Shown here piece after piece: positions 1 to 11,713 of a stretch of 64,000 nt of DNA. The notes beneath the pieces were generated by a model. It ran no database searches. It saw only the letters and a list, made by a program, of their open reading frames with translations, and was not told where the DNA came from. Origin of the DNA: Dioscorea cayenensis subsp. rotundata (lineage: Eukaryota > Streptophyta > Magnoliopsida > Dioscoreales > Dioscoreaceae); the NCBI RefSeq assembly GCF_009730915.1, contig NC_052479.1, positions 1,178,001 through 1,242,000 on the forward strand, in the 5' to 3' direction. The position numbers were made by a program, and so were the translations under genes. Positions within the stretch are counted from its first letter, which is position 1; every line of letters begins with the position of its first letter.

Positions 1-804
1 TGACAATGATTTTAGACCCGACATATTTTGACATAGTAACATGTAGTTCCCAAATTAACTTTGCAATAACCACATCGACTGGGGTTAAACACGACCGGTA
101 ATCGACACGTACTCGACTACGATAAGAAACTAGTTTCGCACCGTTCCGTCGATGGAGAATAGCAGACTCTGAAAAATCGGCTCGGGTCACGGGGATAAAT
201 AAATGAACTCGACAATCCAACTCGGGTCAGCGAGTTTAAATATATGAGTTACGTGGTTTTTGTTTTACGGCGTTAGTTATTTGGGGGACATATATACTCG
301 TTTACTTGGAGAAATTATGGTTGTTTGAAACACTCGAAATCGAAGTTTTATTTACATTACTTATTGTATAAATTTTTACACTTAAGCATGTTTTGTGAAA
401 TTATTGAGTTTTGTGATCCCTATATTTTTTTAGTGGTTGCTTCTTTGAGTCGTCAAGCTCATAAATAGTGGTTTTTATCCTTTTCGGATCGGGGAGTAAG
501 TGTGTGGTGGATAGCTTAGCGGGGGACTGATTGGCGAGCACCAGTTGGTTATCATGTAAATAGTCTTTCTGTTTGTGAACTTAGAACTGTTATTTGTTTA
601 AGCTTTGAACCTTGCACTTTTAGTTTCACGTGGATCATAGTTGTGAACACGGTTATCGTATCCCTTAAATTCTTGTTCTTGTGATGTTAGTACCTTGTTA
701 TATCTTATCTTTGTAAGACAGATCATGAGGCCTTGTATGTCCATTGGGTCTCGACCTTATGGGTATACGGCCGTTTGTCAATGCCTCGGGCTCGGGGCGT
801 GACA
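1..804 (+). mobile_element. Right-hand part of an LTR retrotransposon long terminal repeat (5' end outside window)
   Basis: The stretch ends in GGGGCGTGACA at about 794-804. This resembles the GTGTGACA end of the complete LTR at 20154-22532 when that one is read on the minus strand. It has no open frame, and no primer-binding site follows it, so it is the right end of a solo LTR or of a 3' LTR rather than a 5' LTR. The left boundary and target duplication lie outside the window. Superfamily assignment (Ty3-like) is inferred only from the end sequence. Confidence 0.45.
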
Positions 805-1110
805 AAGGAAATGAAGAGGGAGAAGGATCCAGGTTGGTTTCTCTCATTCGTTCATTCTTTTTTTTTATAATATAATAAATGACCTAATTGGCCTCTTAAT
901 AGAAAAATCATAGAAAATGGATCCAAATGACGGAATTGCCCCTGATTTTTTTACATAAAAGCTACTATGCAAACATGCAAAAAATGTCACTTCTACTAAA
1001 TGACCATCTTACCCCTAATGCAAGTATAAAAATCTAAATAGGCCCGAGGTCTAAATCAAGACAGGGTACAACAAAGCTATTCATGGTTCTCTTAATGTGA
1101 CAATCGACCC
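805..1110. other. Intergenic, nothing recognised
   Basis: AT-rich sequence between the LTR end and the LINE fragment. I see no coding frame, RNA gene or clear repeat boundary in it. Confidence 0.5.
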
Positions 1111-1114
1111 CACA

Positions 1115-1377
1115 TTGGGCGAAGCTTTAGCGTGCAGAGAATCACACCTTTGGATGCTCCAACACAACATTCATGGGGTGATTCTTGAATCTGACTCATT
1201 GGAAATGATTTCTCGCATCGTTCACTAATATCCAGCTTCAGCACATCAGACGATCATCAAACATGGCCGCTCATCAACTTGCCCATGTTGTTTCTTCTTC
1301 TTTCTTCTTTCGCAAGGAGTGGTTTCACCCCCTCGTTTCTTGTATGATGTTTTATCCTCTGAAGTTTCTTGAATGAA
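1115..1377 (+). pseudogene. LINE-type (non-LTR) RNase H domain fragment
   Basis: One frame reads EALACRESHLWMLQ, then GVILESDSLEMISRI, ending in a stop at about 1228. After a small shift a second frame reads IQLQHIRRSSNMAAHQLAH and ends with a hydrophobic, Trp-containing tail and a stop near 1375. The order E-A-x-A-x-R, then ESDS, then R-x-x-N-x-x-A-H-x-L-A is the usual arrangement of the RNase H-like domain at the C-terminus of plant LINE/L1-type polyproteins and of derived RNase H-like proteins. There is no reverse transcriptase upstream, so this is a broken 3' remnant. The frame break lies around 1226-1232. Confidence 0.6.
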
Positions 1378-1650
1378 ATTCTTTGTTAGCTTTTCAATAT
1401 ATATATATATATATATATTTATTTTATTTATTTTATTTTTAATATATATATATAAAAGAACGAATCACTATGCATAGGCCTAGATTTAAATCATTTTCAA
1501 CAGTTGGATGAAAATCCAACAATCTTCATTAATTTTTAAATTTCTATTACTATACTTATGAATAATAGATGAAAAATGTGATGTACAGTGTTTTAATCGG
1601 AATCGTATTTTAGCACTCTCTCACTGCTCTTCTTTCTCATCTTTTTTAAA

Positions 1651-1680
1651 CTCCGGGGCGTTCCTATCAACGCCCCGGAG
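1651..1680. repeat. GC-rich perfect hairpin in AT-rich DNA
   Basis: The 12-bp arm CTCCGGGGCGTT is followed by the 6-base loop CCTATC and the exact complement AACGCCCCGGAG. The surrounding kilobase is strongly AT-rich. Function is unknown. It could be the centre of a decayed inverted-repeat element. Confidence 0.6.
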
Positions 1681-2753
1681 GATGTTATATATATATATAT
1701 TAAATTTTTTAAATGATTTGCAATTTTTTCATATAAATTTTAGGCAAAAAACTCACTGGCATAAATATATAAATGAAAAATAAACATATCTTTTTAATTT
1801 AAAAGTTTATCTTTTAAAAATATATTCTTCATGCAATGCGCTTACGCATGCCCACTAGGATCTGTGTTTAGATCCTTTCGAGCCACTATATATTTTTATT
1901 AAATAATTTATTATTTAATAAAAATAATTAAATTTTTTTCTACAATCTTACTTAAGCCTCGTCGTTAAAAAAAATTGATCCTACATTTGCTGGACTTTAC
2001 CCCCATTTAATTCTTCTATCATTGGCTCAATATTTTAAAAAGTTGGGTCAGCAGTTGGATTTTCAAGTTTCTTAAATTTAAATTTTGTTTAATGTAATGG
2101 TAATGACAAATATCTGGTTGTAAATTTAAATTTATAATTTAAATTTTGAGCCATGAGAGTGCATAAACTGGATAATCAATTTTTAATTTATATATGACTA
2201 ATTTTGTTTATCATATTTGTCAATATATACATCTATATTTATATATATGAAAAAGACGGGTAGAACTTTTTTTTTTAATTTTTTTTAATTAAATTTTAAG
2301 ACACATAGTTAGTCATTTTGCTTCTATAAAATTAAAGAGATTTTTTTTTAATTCCACACACTTCGAAATTATTTGTATTGTTTTATTTAATAAATGTCAT
2401 GGCGTGATCTATGTTTCCTTTATTTTTAGAATTTTTAAATATGACATATATCTCAGCAGTTATTTTTGACAAAATATATAAATCATTAATATATGGACAA
2501 AGAACTTTAAGGTTCTTCCAATTTTTCGGATACCTTAAAATTCTTTTGTATTTTTCTGATATAATATTAGTATTTTGATTCTAAAAAGTTTATTTGTTTT
2601 TATTTTTAATAATTATAATTCAATCAAAGTATAGAAAACCATAAGCACATTAAAATAAAAAACAATAAGGGTGCTAAAAAGTTTAAAAGAGCTTGAAAGT
2701 CCATTTACTTTATTGATAAAGACATAATAACAAAGCTTGTCCACACTATTTAA

Positions 2754-2754
<1 letters not shown>

Positions 2755-2793
<39 letters not shown>
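2755..2793. repeat. (ATA)n microsatellite
   Basis: About thirteen consecutive ATA/TAA units. Confidence 0.9.
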
Positions 2794-2795
<2 letters not shown>

Positions 2796-4023
2796 CAATA
2801 AAAATATATTAATAACATGTGGGAAAACATAAGAGCATATAAGAATTAGGGTAAATAATTTAAATAGTTTTTTTTTCTATTTCGATCAATTAGCTTTAAA
2901 AAATTACAATTTTATTCTTTACATTTAGTTTTTATTATAATAAAGTTATCCAGACTTATGGTGTTAATATCGATCATACATGACTTATAATAGAGTCATG
3001 ATCATCATAAGTTTGAATATTTTTTTATAACAAAAATTAAATATAAATAACTAAATTATAATTTTTAAAGCTAAGTAAATGCAATAAATTGTTTACTCTA
3101 AAAATTAATATCCATAAAAAATCACAAAGGTTTGCCACAACACGACTAAACTAGAGACTAATATTATTTGGCGCTATCATAAAATCAATACATGTAAGAA
3201 ACTTATTTAAACTCGCAATAATTTATTTTTAATTAATTTAAAATAAAAAGTATAGTTATTGTTTAACTTTGATGTAGGGAACTGTTAGTTTAACTTCATT
3301 TTAATATATTATTGAATGATCAAGATGAAATAATAAAAATTATGTGCGGGATGACTTCTTGCTTATATTATCAAAACAACAACAATAATAATAATAACTG
3401 GAAATATCCTAAAAGTCCCTCAAAGTTTTACTGATTTATAGAATGTTTAAACAAATTTGGGTATTCTTAAAAAGTCATTTTTTTTTATGATAGCTTACTT
3501 TTCAGTCTTTCTGTCATAAAAATAGCCGACATTAACCGAAATGACCTCAGTTTTTTAACAGAAACATATAATATTAAATAGAGATCATATATTAAACATC
3601 AAAAATAAATTTTAAACGAAAAGGTAATGTATCAAGTGAAGTTTATGTATTTACACGTAAACAAGCAATGTAAAATAAAAAATATACTTATTAAGCTGGA
3701 AATACATGTTGTAAGATAGAATAAATTAACGGAGTGAGCTGCACTAGCTAAAAATAAAGTAAACTGAAAAAAATGGACTACCTTGCAAAATTCAAATGTC
3801 GAAAGGTCTATCCAAAAAGTTATGAAATTTTCAAGTATATAATTCATTTCCCCTAATAGTAATAACATTATATTTTATTAGAAAAACATATGTTACCTTA
3901 TAAGAAAAAAAAAGAGTTCATGGTAGTTAAAACGGATATTTTATTAAGTTTTTTCTAAGGTTTTATAATAAATAAAAATTAAACCAACATAAACAAATAA
4001 AACATCAAAAATAAATAAAAAAA

Positions 4024-6040
4024 AGTGGAAATTGCCAAAAAAACCCTTTAAGTTTGTAAAATTGCCAAAAACACCCGTTAGTTTTTGCGATCCCCAAAAA
4101 CCCCTCTTTTTAAAAGTCTATGTTTTTTTCAAACCCCCAAACGCTAGACGGATGTGAGCGGAGTGAGTTTCAAATTTTTTTGGACGAAAATGCCCTTGCG
4201 TGGGGAGTCGTGGGCTGCTGACCATCTCGGCGATTTGAGGAGGAAGTGGGCGGTTTTCAGTAGGGGTAACCAGAGGCAATTTATTGGGCTAGTTTAATTG
4301 CTTTTTCTCGACTCACGTCTTGACTTTTTCCATTTCGAAAGTTTGTCTCGAAGTTGTCTCTCCGTGAAAGCCTCTGTAATTAGCATTTCATCGACTTTTT
4401 CCCTTTCCACGGTATCTCGAAGGAGAAGTCCCCAGCTGACTAGTTGGCATTTCATCGGTTCTGATCTAAGGTATTGAGTATGGTTTTATGTTAAGCGATT
4501 ACATTCTGAAAGAAAGATTTTTTTCGGTTTTTGTTTTGTGCTCTGTTTTTTTGTTGGAAGATATTGAAGTCTGCGAGGGGATTTCTCGGTGGGGGTTTTT
4601 GTTAGTCTGCGAGGGAGATTTCTCGGCTAGGGTTTTGTTTTGTTTTTGCGTTTTCGTATGTATACACTATCGAAATAGTTTTTTTCGATTGTTATGATTT
4701 TATGTAATATTTATAATGTACATTTCCGTTTCGTTTGATATAGTTTGCGATTTCTGAAATGAGGTTGGCGTTTAAGAAATGAGATGTTCTGAGTTTAACA
4801 TTTGTTGTCTCTGTTTAAGTATTCTCGTCTCGTTTAACAAAATGGGTCTCGTTTAACATTTTATATCTACTGTTTAATAAGCGAGAGTTCTGGTTTAAAA
4901 CCTTATATTTCAGCTTAAACTTTTTGTCGATCTGCGTGTTGAATGTGTTGTTATTATCGCGAGCTTGTGATTATGGCGGTCGACCTAGTTAATGGGCGTT
5001 GCTATTTGAGCACGGTTGTGGAGACCTTAGGTGAATTGAAAGTTAACATGACCCCTCGACACTTTGGGAGATTATTCGAAGGACACCGTTTGCGGCGTTA
5101 TTTGGTGGAAGCCATATACCAGAGAGGGCCCTTCTTGATTCTCTTTTGCAAAAGATGCGATGGTCGCACGATAAATTCGAGGATCGGGAAAAGCTGCTGA
5201 GTTTCGAGACCTCGAGATGTGGCCCTCGTTCTTGAGTGCGCGTTGCGATGGCGGCCGGTGGTCTTCGGAAGAAGAAAAACCGGTCGGCGTTCGAAGGGCG
5301 GTATCTATCGAGACCTACGAGAGGCACGGAGACTCCAGTCGAGAGCACTGCAGTGCGACTTGTTCGACGGAGGGAGAAGAAGATAATTTTTGTCAAACTC
5401 ACGATGGTGTACCTCATGGGGGACGATCCTCTTCCCAAATACATCATGCTCGGTTCGAGCTGGATCGTTGATTACGTCGATGATCTACCGACCGTGGGGC
5501 GTCTGGCGTGGGCGCGGGCGGCCTGACAGTGGCTTATGGAGGATATTCCAGCGGCGCGCGAGTGCAAGATAGATCTGCGGGAAGAGACCCGACCACGAGG
5601 GTACATTAAGGGTTGCTCGGTCGCGCTTAACGTCGGTTTCTGGTGGCCGGAGCGGGGAAGAAAGTCCGTTTAGCGAGATCCCAAGGATCTTTGTGCTACG
5701 GTGAAAGTACTTCAGGAGCAGCGGCGGTGAAAAGCGAGCTTGTCGTCGCTCGATGGAAAAGAGGTAATAAATCATGGACGATGTTTAACATAAGTCTTTA
5801 ATGTTTAAACATTTTATTTAGCGTTTAACTTTAGTATTCTGGTTTAACTATTATTCATACTGGGTTTAAATATTTTTGTTCTCCGTTTAATTATATTCTA
5901 TAACGTTTAAATATATAAACACTCTGTTTAAATATAGTTTTTTTATAGTTTAAAATGAATGATCTCATTGAAATTGTTTGGTTTACATATGTTAGTTTCT
6001 GAAAGTGGTTCCGTGAATCTTTGAAGAAGAAATATTTGTT
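4024..6040 (+). mobile_element. Mutator-like element (MULE), copy 1, left part; interrupted by assembly gap
   Basis: The left end begins AGTGGAAATTGCCAAAAAAA. The same sequence, reverse-complemented, ends copy 2 at about 53353. From this end inward the two copies stay alignable for about 2.0 kb: 4024-6040 matches roughly 53354-51350 on the opposite strand. Shared landmarks include an ATG at 4973 versus 52475, the LFPN/YVDDL coding segment, and a block just before the gap (TTAGTTTCTGAAAGTGG, with a one-base indel in copy 2). The internal non-coding parts carry many GTTTAA-type motifs. The right end should lie in or just after the N gap. A GGGGGG-containing stretch near 7070-7100 could be the terminus, but this is weak. 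Assignment as a MULE rests on the terminal sequences and on the coding content of copy 2. Confidence 0.7.
4973..5765 (+). pseudogene. Degraded DUF1985-type protein of a MULE (Ulp1-associated)
   Basis: Fragments in shifting frames read, in order: MAVDLVNGRCYL; an N-terminal part with MTPRH and IYQRGPF; DVALVLECALRW; then VKLTMVYLMGDDPLPKYIM followed by IVDYVDDL and AWARAA, ending at a stop at 5524-5526. The copy 2 counterpart reads FAKLLMVYLLGTILFPNTS, IVDYVDDL and YAWAQATHEWLMEDI. A V-Y-L-L-G-T-I-L-F-P segment followed by a V-D-D-L and Y-A-W block is the pattern I know from DUF1985, a plant domain found next to Ulp1 protease domains in MULE-borne genes. At least one indel and an early stop (about 5198) break the frame, so it is not functional. 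A second coding-like block at about 5590-5765 precedes a GTAATA donor-like site. The Ulp1 part would lie in the gap. Confidence 0.6.
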
Positions 6041-7040
6041 NNNNNNNNNNNNNNNNNNNNNNNNNNNNNNNNNNNNNNNNNNNNNNNNNNNNNNNNNNNN
6101 NNNNNNNNNNNNNNNNNNNNNNNNNNNNNNNNNNNNNNNNNNNNNNNNNNNNNNNNNNNNNNNNNNNNNNNNNNNNNNNNNNNNNNNNNNNNNNNNNNNN
6201 NNNNNNNNNNNNNNNNNNNNNNNNNNNNNNNNNNNNNNNNNNNNNNNNNNNNNNNNNNNNNNNNNNNNNNNNNNNNNNNNNNNNNNNNNNNNNNNNNNNN
6301 NNNNNNNNNNNNNNNNNNNNNNNNNNNNNNNNNNNNNNNNNNNNNNNNNNNNNNNNNNNNNNNNNNNNNNNNNNNNNNNNNNNNNNNNNNNNNNNNNNNN
6401 NNNNNNNNNNNNNNNNNNNNNNNNNNNNNNNNNNNNNNNNNNNNNNNNNNNNNNNNNNNNNNNNNNNNNNNNNNNNNNNNNNNNNNNNNNNNNNNNNNNN
6501 NNNNNNNNNNNNNNNNNNNNNNNNNNNNNNNNNNNNNNNNNNNNNNNNNNNNNNNNNNNNNNNNNNNNNNNNNNNNNNNNNNNNNNNNNNNNNNNNNNNN
6601 NNNNNNNNNNNNNNNNNNNNNNNNNNNNNNNNNNNNNNNNNNNNNNNNNNNNNNNNNNNNNNNNNNNNNNNNNNNNNNNNNNNNNNNNNNNNNNNNNNNN
6701 NNNNNNNNNNNNNNNNNNNNNNNNNNNNNNNNNNNNNNNNNNNNNNNNNNNNNNNNNNNNNNNNNNNNNNNNNNNNNNNNNNNNNNNNNNNNNNNNNNNN
6801 NNNNNNNNNNNNNNNNNNNNNNNNNNNNNNNNNNNNNNNNNNNNNNNNNNNNNNNNNNNNNNNNNNNNNNNNNNNNNNNNNNNNNNNNNNNNNNNNNNNN
6901 NNNNNNNNNNNNNNNNNNNNNNNNNNNNNNNNNNNNNNNNNNNNNNNNNNNNNNNNNNNNNNNNNNNNNNNNNNNNNNNNNNNNNNNNNNNNNNNNNNNN
7001 NNNNNNNNNNNNNNNNNNNNNNNNNNNNNNNNNNNNNNNN
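6041..7040. other. Assembly gap of exactly 1,000 N
   Basis: The run of N is exactly 1,000 bases, which usually means a placeholder rather than a measured length. It interrupts MULE copy 1. Long frames spanning it are artefacts of translating N. Confidence 0.95.
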
Positions 7041-8249
7041 CACACACAAATGCTCTCATGATAAAATAGTTTTACAGGGGGGTATTAGCAAAAACAAAGA
7101 ATTATTTTATATAAATATATAATAATTAGTAATTACATCCCAATCGCCGTTGTTTTCCGCCCCCTTTTTTCAACCAAACCCGTGTTCCATTTAAAAAATA
7201 TATATTTATATTTAAAAATTTCTCTTTTTTATTGATTCGTTTCTTATTAAAGATTGAATTTTTAGGGTTTATTCGTGGAATCCTTCTCTGGATTGGCCAC
7301 GGTACGTTGATCTGGATCCATCCATTGTTTGATATCGTGGAAATTTCCTCGAGGATTGATTGATTATTCAATTGATCCTCTTCGTCGGAGGGGATTTGAT
7401 CGAGATCACCCGCTTTTATGGTTCGGATTCAGTGATCGAGGGGGATTCTTGCGTTTTGTGATCTTTCTGAATGTATTGGTGAGGTAATTTGGGGATTAGG
7501 TTTTTGGGAAGGTGTTGTTTATTGGGGATTTTGGATTAGGGTTTGGGTTGATTCATTGTATGTTTAATTTGGTGACGGGGTTCTTGCATTTCGCTGTTTA
7601 TTTGTGTGATTTTTTTAGGTAATTTGGGGATTAGGGTTCTGGGGAGGTGTTGTTTCTCTGAGATTTGGGATTAGGGTTTTGATTGATTGATTTGCCTTTT
7701 TTTTTTACAAAAAAAAAAGATTTCTTGGGTTGGGATTCTCCCATTTTGCTCTCATTGCGGCTATTTTTTGGGGTAATTTCGGCGATTAGGCGTTGGGGTA
7801 GTGACCATTGTTGAAGATTTGGCATCAAAGATTTGATTCCTAAATTGTATTTCTTGGATAATTTCTTTTACTTGTGTTTATTCAATCTGATAGAATTCTG
7901 CTCTAAAAGTGATCCTTTCAACAACGTTCTCTGTGGATATTGTTTTCGAGCTGATAACATTTGATATTGTTTTGCTAACTGTTGATTTTTAGGAGTTTCT
8001 TGGCTTCACCAGTGGTAGCATCATTCGAAAAAGAAAAACTTATGAAGCTTTGTTTTTTTTATCTTGTCAGGTATTTAACATTGTAAGTTGTGGGAGCTCG
8101 ATGCTGTTGCTTTCTATTGCGTGACATTTAGGCAAGAGTTGATTTGTTGCTTATTCATGGATACAAATCTTGTCAAATTGAAATGAAGTTATAGGTGTTA
8201 ATGAGTGCAGAAGGACTGGATGTGTGGATGGTGAATGATATTTGAATAG
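7041..8249 (+). promoter_or_regulatory. Promoter and 5' leader region of the ZIP transporter gene
   Basis: This stretch has no supportable coding frame. From about 7230 it has the GATTTGG/TTAGGG-rich, T-rich texture of a plant 5' leader with introns. A TTTTTAGGAG acceptor-like site near 7990 could begin the last leader exon before the ATG at 8250. It includes a direct duplication (about 7482-7557 and 7617-7693, offset 135 bp). The transcription start cannot be placed from sequence alone. Confidence 0.45.
7482..7693 (+). repeat. Direct duplication in the ZIP gene 5' leader
   Basis: Two imperfect copies, each about 76 bp, begin AGGTAATTTGGGGATTAGG at 7482 and 7617. Both continue with a GGTGTTGTTT block and a GGGATTAGGGTTT-like block. 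Confidence 0.75.
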
Positions 8250-11200
8250 ATGGCTTCACATTTCAGTTCCTTCCTGCTGATTCTCTTGGTTTTTGCATTA
8301 TTTCATGGTTTGACTGCGGGGTCTGAGATTGAGGTCGGTCAAAAGGTTAGGACAGCCCCCCATAGAAACTCAGGCAGTGCTGTTATAGATGGATCTGGGA
8401 AAGAGGCCAGCTTTGATGGTTCCAAGGATAGTTTCCAGGGTTTTAATGAGGGGAGGATTGCTAATGGCAAGGTGTCTGTGTCAGCAGTTTTGTGGCTTAC
8501 ACTTGCAATGGCTGCGGCAACTGGTTTAGGTGCTGTGCCATTCTTCTTTGTTGAGCTAGAACCACAATGGGCGGGTGTTTGCAATGGCATGGCTGCTGGG
8601 GTGATGTTGGCTGCAAGCTTTGATCTGATACAGGAAGGACAAACCTACGGGAGTGGAAATTGGGTTGTGCTTGGCATATTGACGGGAGGGATATTCATTA
8701 TACTCTGTAAAAAGGTATTCATGATTTTTTTTATTTTGTTTATCTCTTTTTGTCATTGAAATCAAACATTATCTACAAATTTGCGAGGCGACTCTTATGA
8801 AGTCTGCATTTTAAATCTTAACCCTTTTTTGGTGAGCAATGATGTCATCTTTTGTAGCTGTACTAATTTACTCCTAATGTAATAGAAGTTGAGTTTTCAA
8901 TAACTGAGAAACCCAGGTAGTTGTAATATTCGATATGTTCGCCTGAATGAGTGAACCTTGCTTGTGTCATTCACTGACCTGACAGGTCGATGTCATTCCG
9001 TTTTGGCAGTTTGTTTGTTTTGCGTAGGTCTTATCAAGTAGTTGGGATGCATATTATGAAATTGTTCTGTTTGTTAATTAGCAAGTTCAATATTATTTAT
9101 CTATTTATTTGTTCTTGGCGTGTGCCAATTTGCTGCATGGTAAATTTATGATTGCTTTCTTACACAGTTCCTTGAGCAATATGGAGATATAAGCATGCTG
9201 GACATTAAGGGTGCTGATGCAAGTAAAGTTGTTCTTGTGATTGGCATAATGACCCTTCATTCCTTTGGAGAGGGTTCTGGGGTTGGGGTATCCTTTGCTG
9301 GTCCAAAAGGTCTTTCTCAAGGTCTTCTGGTGACAATTGCTATTGCTGTACACAACATTCCTGAAGGTTTAGCTGTTAGCATGGTTCTTTCGTCTCGAGG
9401 GGTTTCTCCACAAAATGCTATGCTATGGAGTGTGATTACATCTTTGCCTCAGGTATTGCTCAGTGTTTATCATGTCTTTGGTGAGCTTCATTGCAATGCA
9501 ATATTGGGATAAAGGGCTTGAATGCATTTGGAAAATATCTTCCTGTATAATGCACAAACCCAAGTGGTTTAAGCCGCACTTTGGATCCATGCTAAATACA
9601 ATTGCTGTGGTCACTTGGTTTCAAATGAAAATTCGTCACCATGATTATTTAGATTGTGTCTTATAAGTTTATGGCATCTATCTTACAAGTTTCACATTTT
9701 GTTTTTGATCTTCTTGGTTTGAGATTCATTAAATTAACAAGAAGATAACTTTTGAAAAATTATCAGTCAGCTTAGGCATACTTTGTACTGCTTCGCCCTT
9801 GTAATAGGGCAAGATTATGCTGTTTCTAATAGAGTTTTTATCTTGTATGAGGTTATCCCTCGCTCGATCATTTGTGTATTTGCCACTTGTTATGAAATTC
9901 ATTTCATGAAATTCTTGACATTATGCAGACATGCTGGAGTTCTTTGCCTGTTTCTTCATAGTTTCTTGACAAAATCAACAAATTTTTCATTCTCCCTGTG
10001 ATATGCTGTGTGCAACTGTAACTAGAAGGGAATTATGTTGTTTTCAGTTAAACATGGAACTGTTGCTTTTACCAACCAACCACAGCTGTACTTGTAGTGA
10101 AAATTTGATTGAAAGTCTTGTTTCTGGTTTTAAACAATATTTTTAAGTTGGTTAGCGCTTTTTCTGTCAATGCTGTCAGTTTTGGCTTTTATGTCATGTT
10201 CTTTCGGATCGTTGATTATATCCTCTCTCAAAAAACATGTGAACCTTAAAATTCTCCATTTGCTTTTTACTTGTTATGCTAACTGCAAATCTAATCCTTT
10301 TGAAATTGCAGCCAATTGTAGCTGTCCCCGCGTTTCTTTGCGCGGGCACATTCCACAAGTTTCTGCCTTTCTGCACGGGCTTTGCTGCTGGATGTATGAT
10401 ATGGATGGTAATTGCCGAGGTTCTGCCTGATGCTTTCAAGGTAATATTTTACCATATAGTATTAGCACATGCATTCCCCTCTATCAGGAAGAAATAATGA
10501 CTGTTAATAACTGGAATCCAGTTTATACTTGGAGTTTTCTGGAATATGGAACTGAAGATAACTGAGTTTGCTGAGTCCTGCATTTTTGCCAAATCCTTTC
10601 CAAAGTTACTTAGCTAAGGAATTTTCTGTTTTTTCAGGAAGCTACTCCTTCTCAGGTTGCTTCTGCAGGCACTGTTGCTGTAGCCTTCATGGAGACCTTG
10701 AGCACTGTTTTTGAGAATCTAGGTCATGGATATGGGTAAGCAATCAAAGTTTTTATATGTTTTAGTAATCCTTATATTAGCATTGATGCTTTGACCCACA
10801 AACAACCTTTTTCCATTTTCTAGTGATGATTTTTTTTTTCTTTTTTAACTCCATTATCCATGTGACATCTGATGGCAAACTATGTATTGGTTCATTTTGC
10901 AGTTCAGATGATGCCTCTGGTTTCTTTGTTTCTTTACTATTTGGCCTTGGGCCATTGTTCGGTGGCATCATCCTTGTTGTTTTTGCGCTTGCCTTCAATT
11001 TTCAGCACTCTTTCCTCACTGGTGTTGCCTCCGGCATCTCCTTCCTTCTAGCTGCATGGCGACCTCTACAACTTGTCTCCTCTTCCAAAATGGGATTCTT
11101 TACCCTTGTAGGGCTGCTCACTGCTGGTTCTGCTTTGTATCACTTCACCACCTCCAACATCTTGAAACTATCACATCGCAAGAAAGCCTCTCTCAATGCT

Positions 11201-11713
11201 CTCGCTCATGCTCCAGATCTTCCGAGTGCTCTCACCCTCCAGTCCTTTTTTGCTTGTGGTGCCATTGCCCTGCATGCAATGGCAGAAGGCCTAGCACTAG
11301 GAGTGGCAGCTCCAAAGGCCTACGGGTTAGGTAGGCATATGGTTCTTCCCGTCTCACTTCATGGACTCCCACGAGGCTTTGCAGTGGCAAGCTGCATCCT
11401 TGGTGCCACAGACAGCTGGAGAGCTGCTCTTGCAGCCGCTACCCTCACTGGTTTCGCTGGTCCTGTCTCTGCCATTGGAGCCATACTCACTGGTATTGAT
11501 TACAGCGGGCTCGACTATTGGTTGGTTCTAGCATGTGGAACATTGATCCCGAGTTTTGGCAATGTATTTAGGCGGTCACTGAAATTACAAATGCGGAAAA
11601 GCCTTTATGGGCTCCTGATGGGGCTTGTTCTTGCCACAGTGTGTTTGACATCCACCAGACTGGTTTGCTTGCACACTCCTTACTGCAATTCAGCTCCAGA
11701 AGCTGTTAAATGA
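8250..11713 (+). CDS. ZIP-family metal (zinc) transporter, At3g08650-like
   Basis: Five coding exons: 8250-8714, 9168-9452, 10312-10440, 10638-10735 and 10903-11713. They give 595 residues, all with GT-AG introns and consistent phase. The N-terminus (MASHFSSFLLILLVFALF) looks like a signal peptide and is followed by a polar stretch of about 50 residues. A series of hydrophobic helices follows. Histidine- and glutamate-bearing motifs in these helices, LHSFGEG, HNIPEGLAVSM and LHAMAEGLALG, fit the ZIP metal pathway. The whole resembles the Arabidopsis putative zinc transporter At3g08650, which I recall as the same length. By family it would move Zn2+ or a related divalent metal into the cytosol, but the substrate and membrane are not shown here. 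The start is chosen for the signal-peptide-like N-terminus. The gene sits alone between MULE copy 1 and the aminotransferase-like gene. Confidence 0.92.

Larger units (their letters stand above)
1378..4023. other. AT-rich gene-free stretch with simple repeats
   Basis: No supportable gene. It contains (AT)n tracts near 1399-1420, a GC-rich hairpin at 1651-1680, and a long (ATA)n trinucleotide run around 2755-2793. Small frames here, such as the isoleucine-rich one on the minus strand over the ATA run, are products of the simple repeat. Confidence 0.6.

Noticed and set aside
5891-7061. Long open frames on both strands spanning the N run
   Set aside because: They consist almost only of X residues from the assembly gap.
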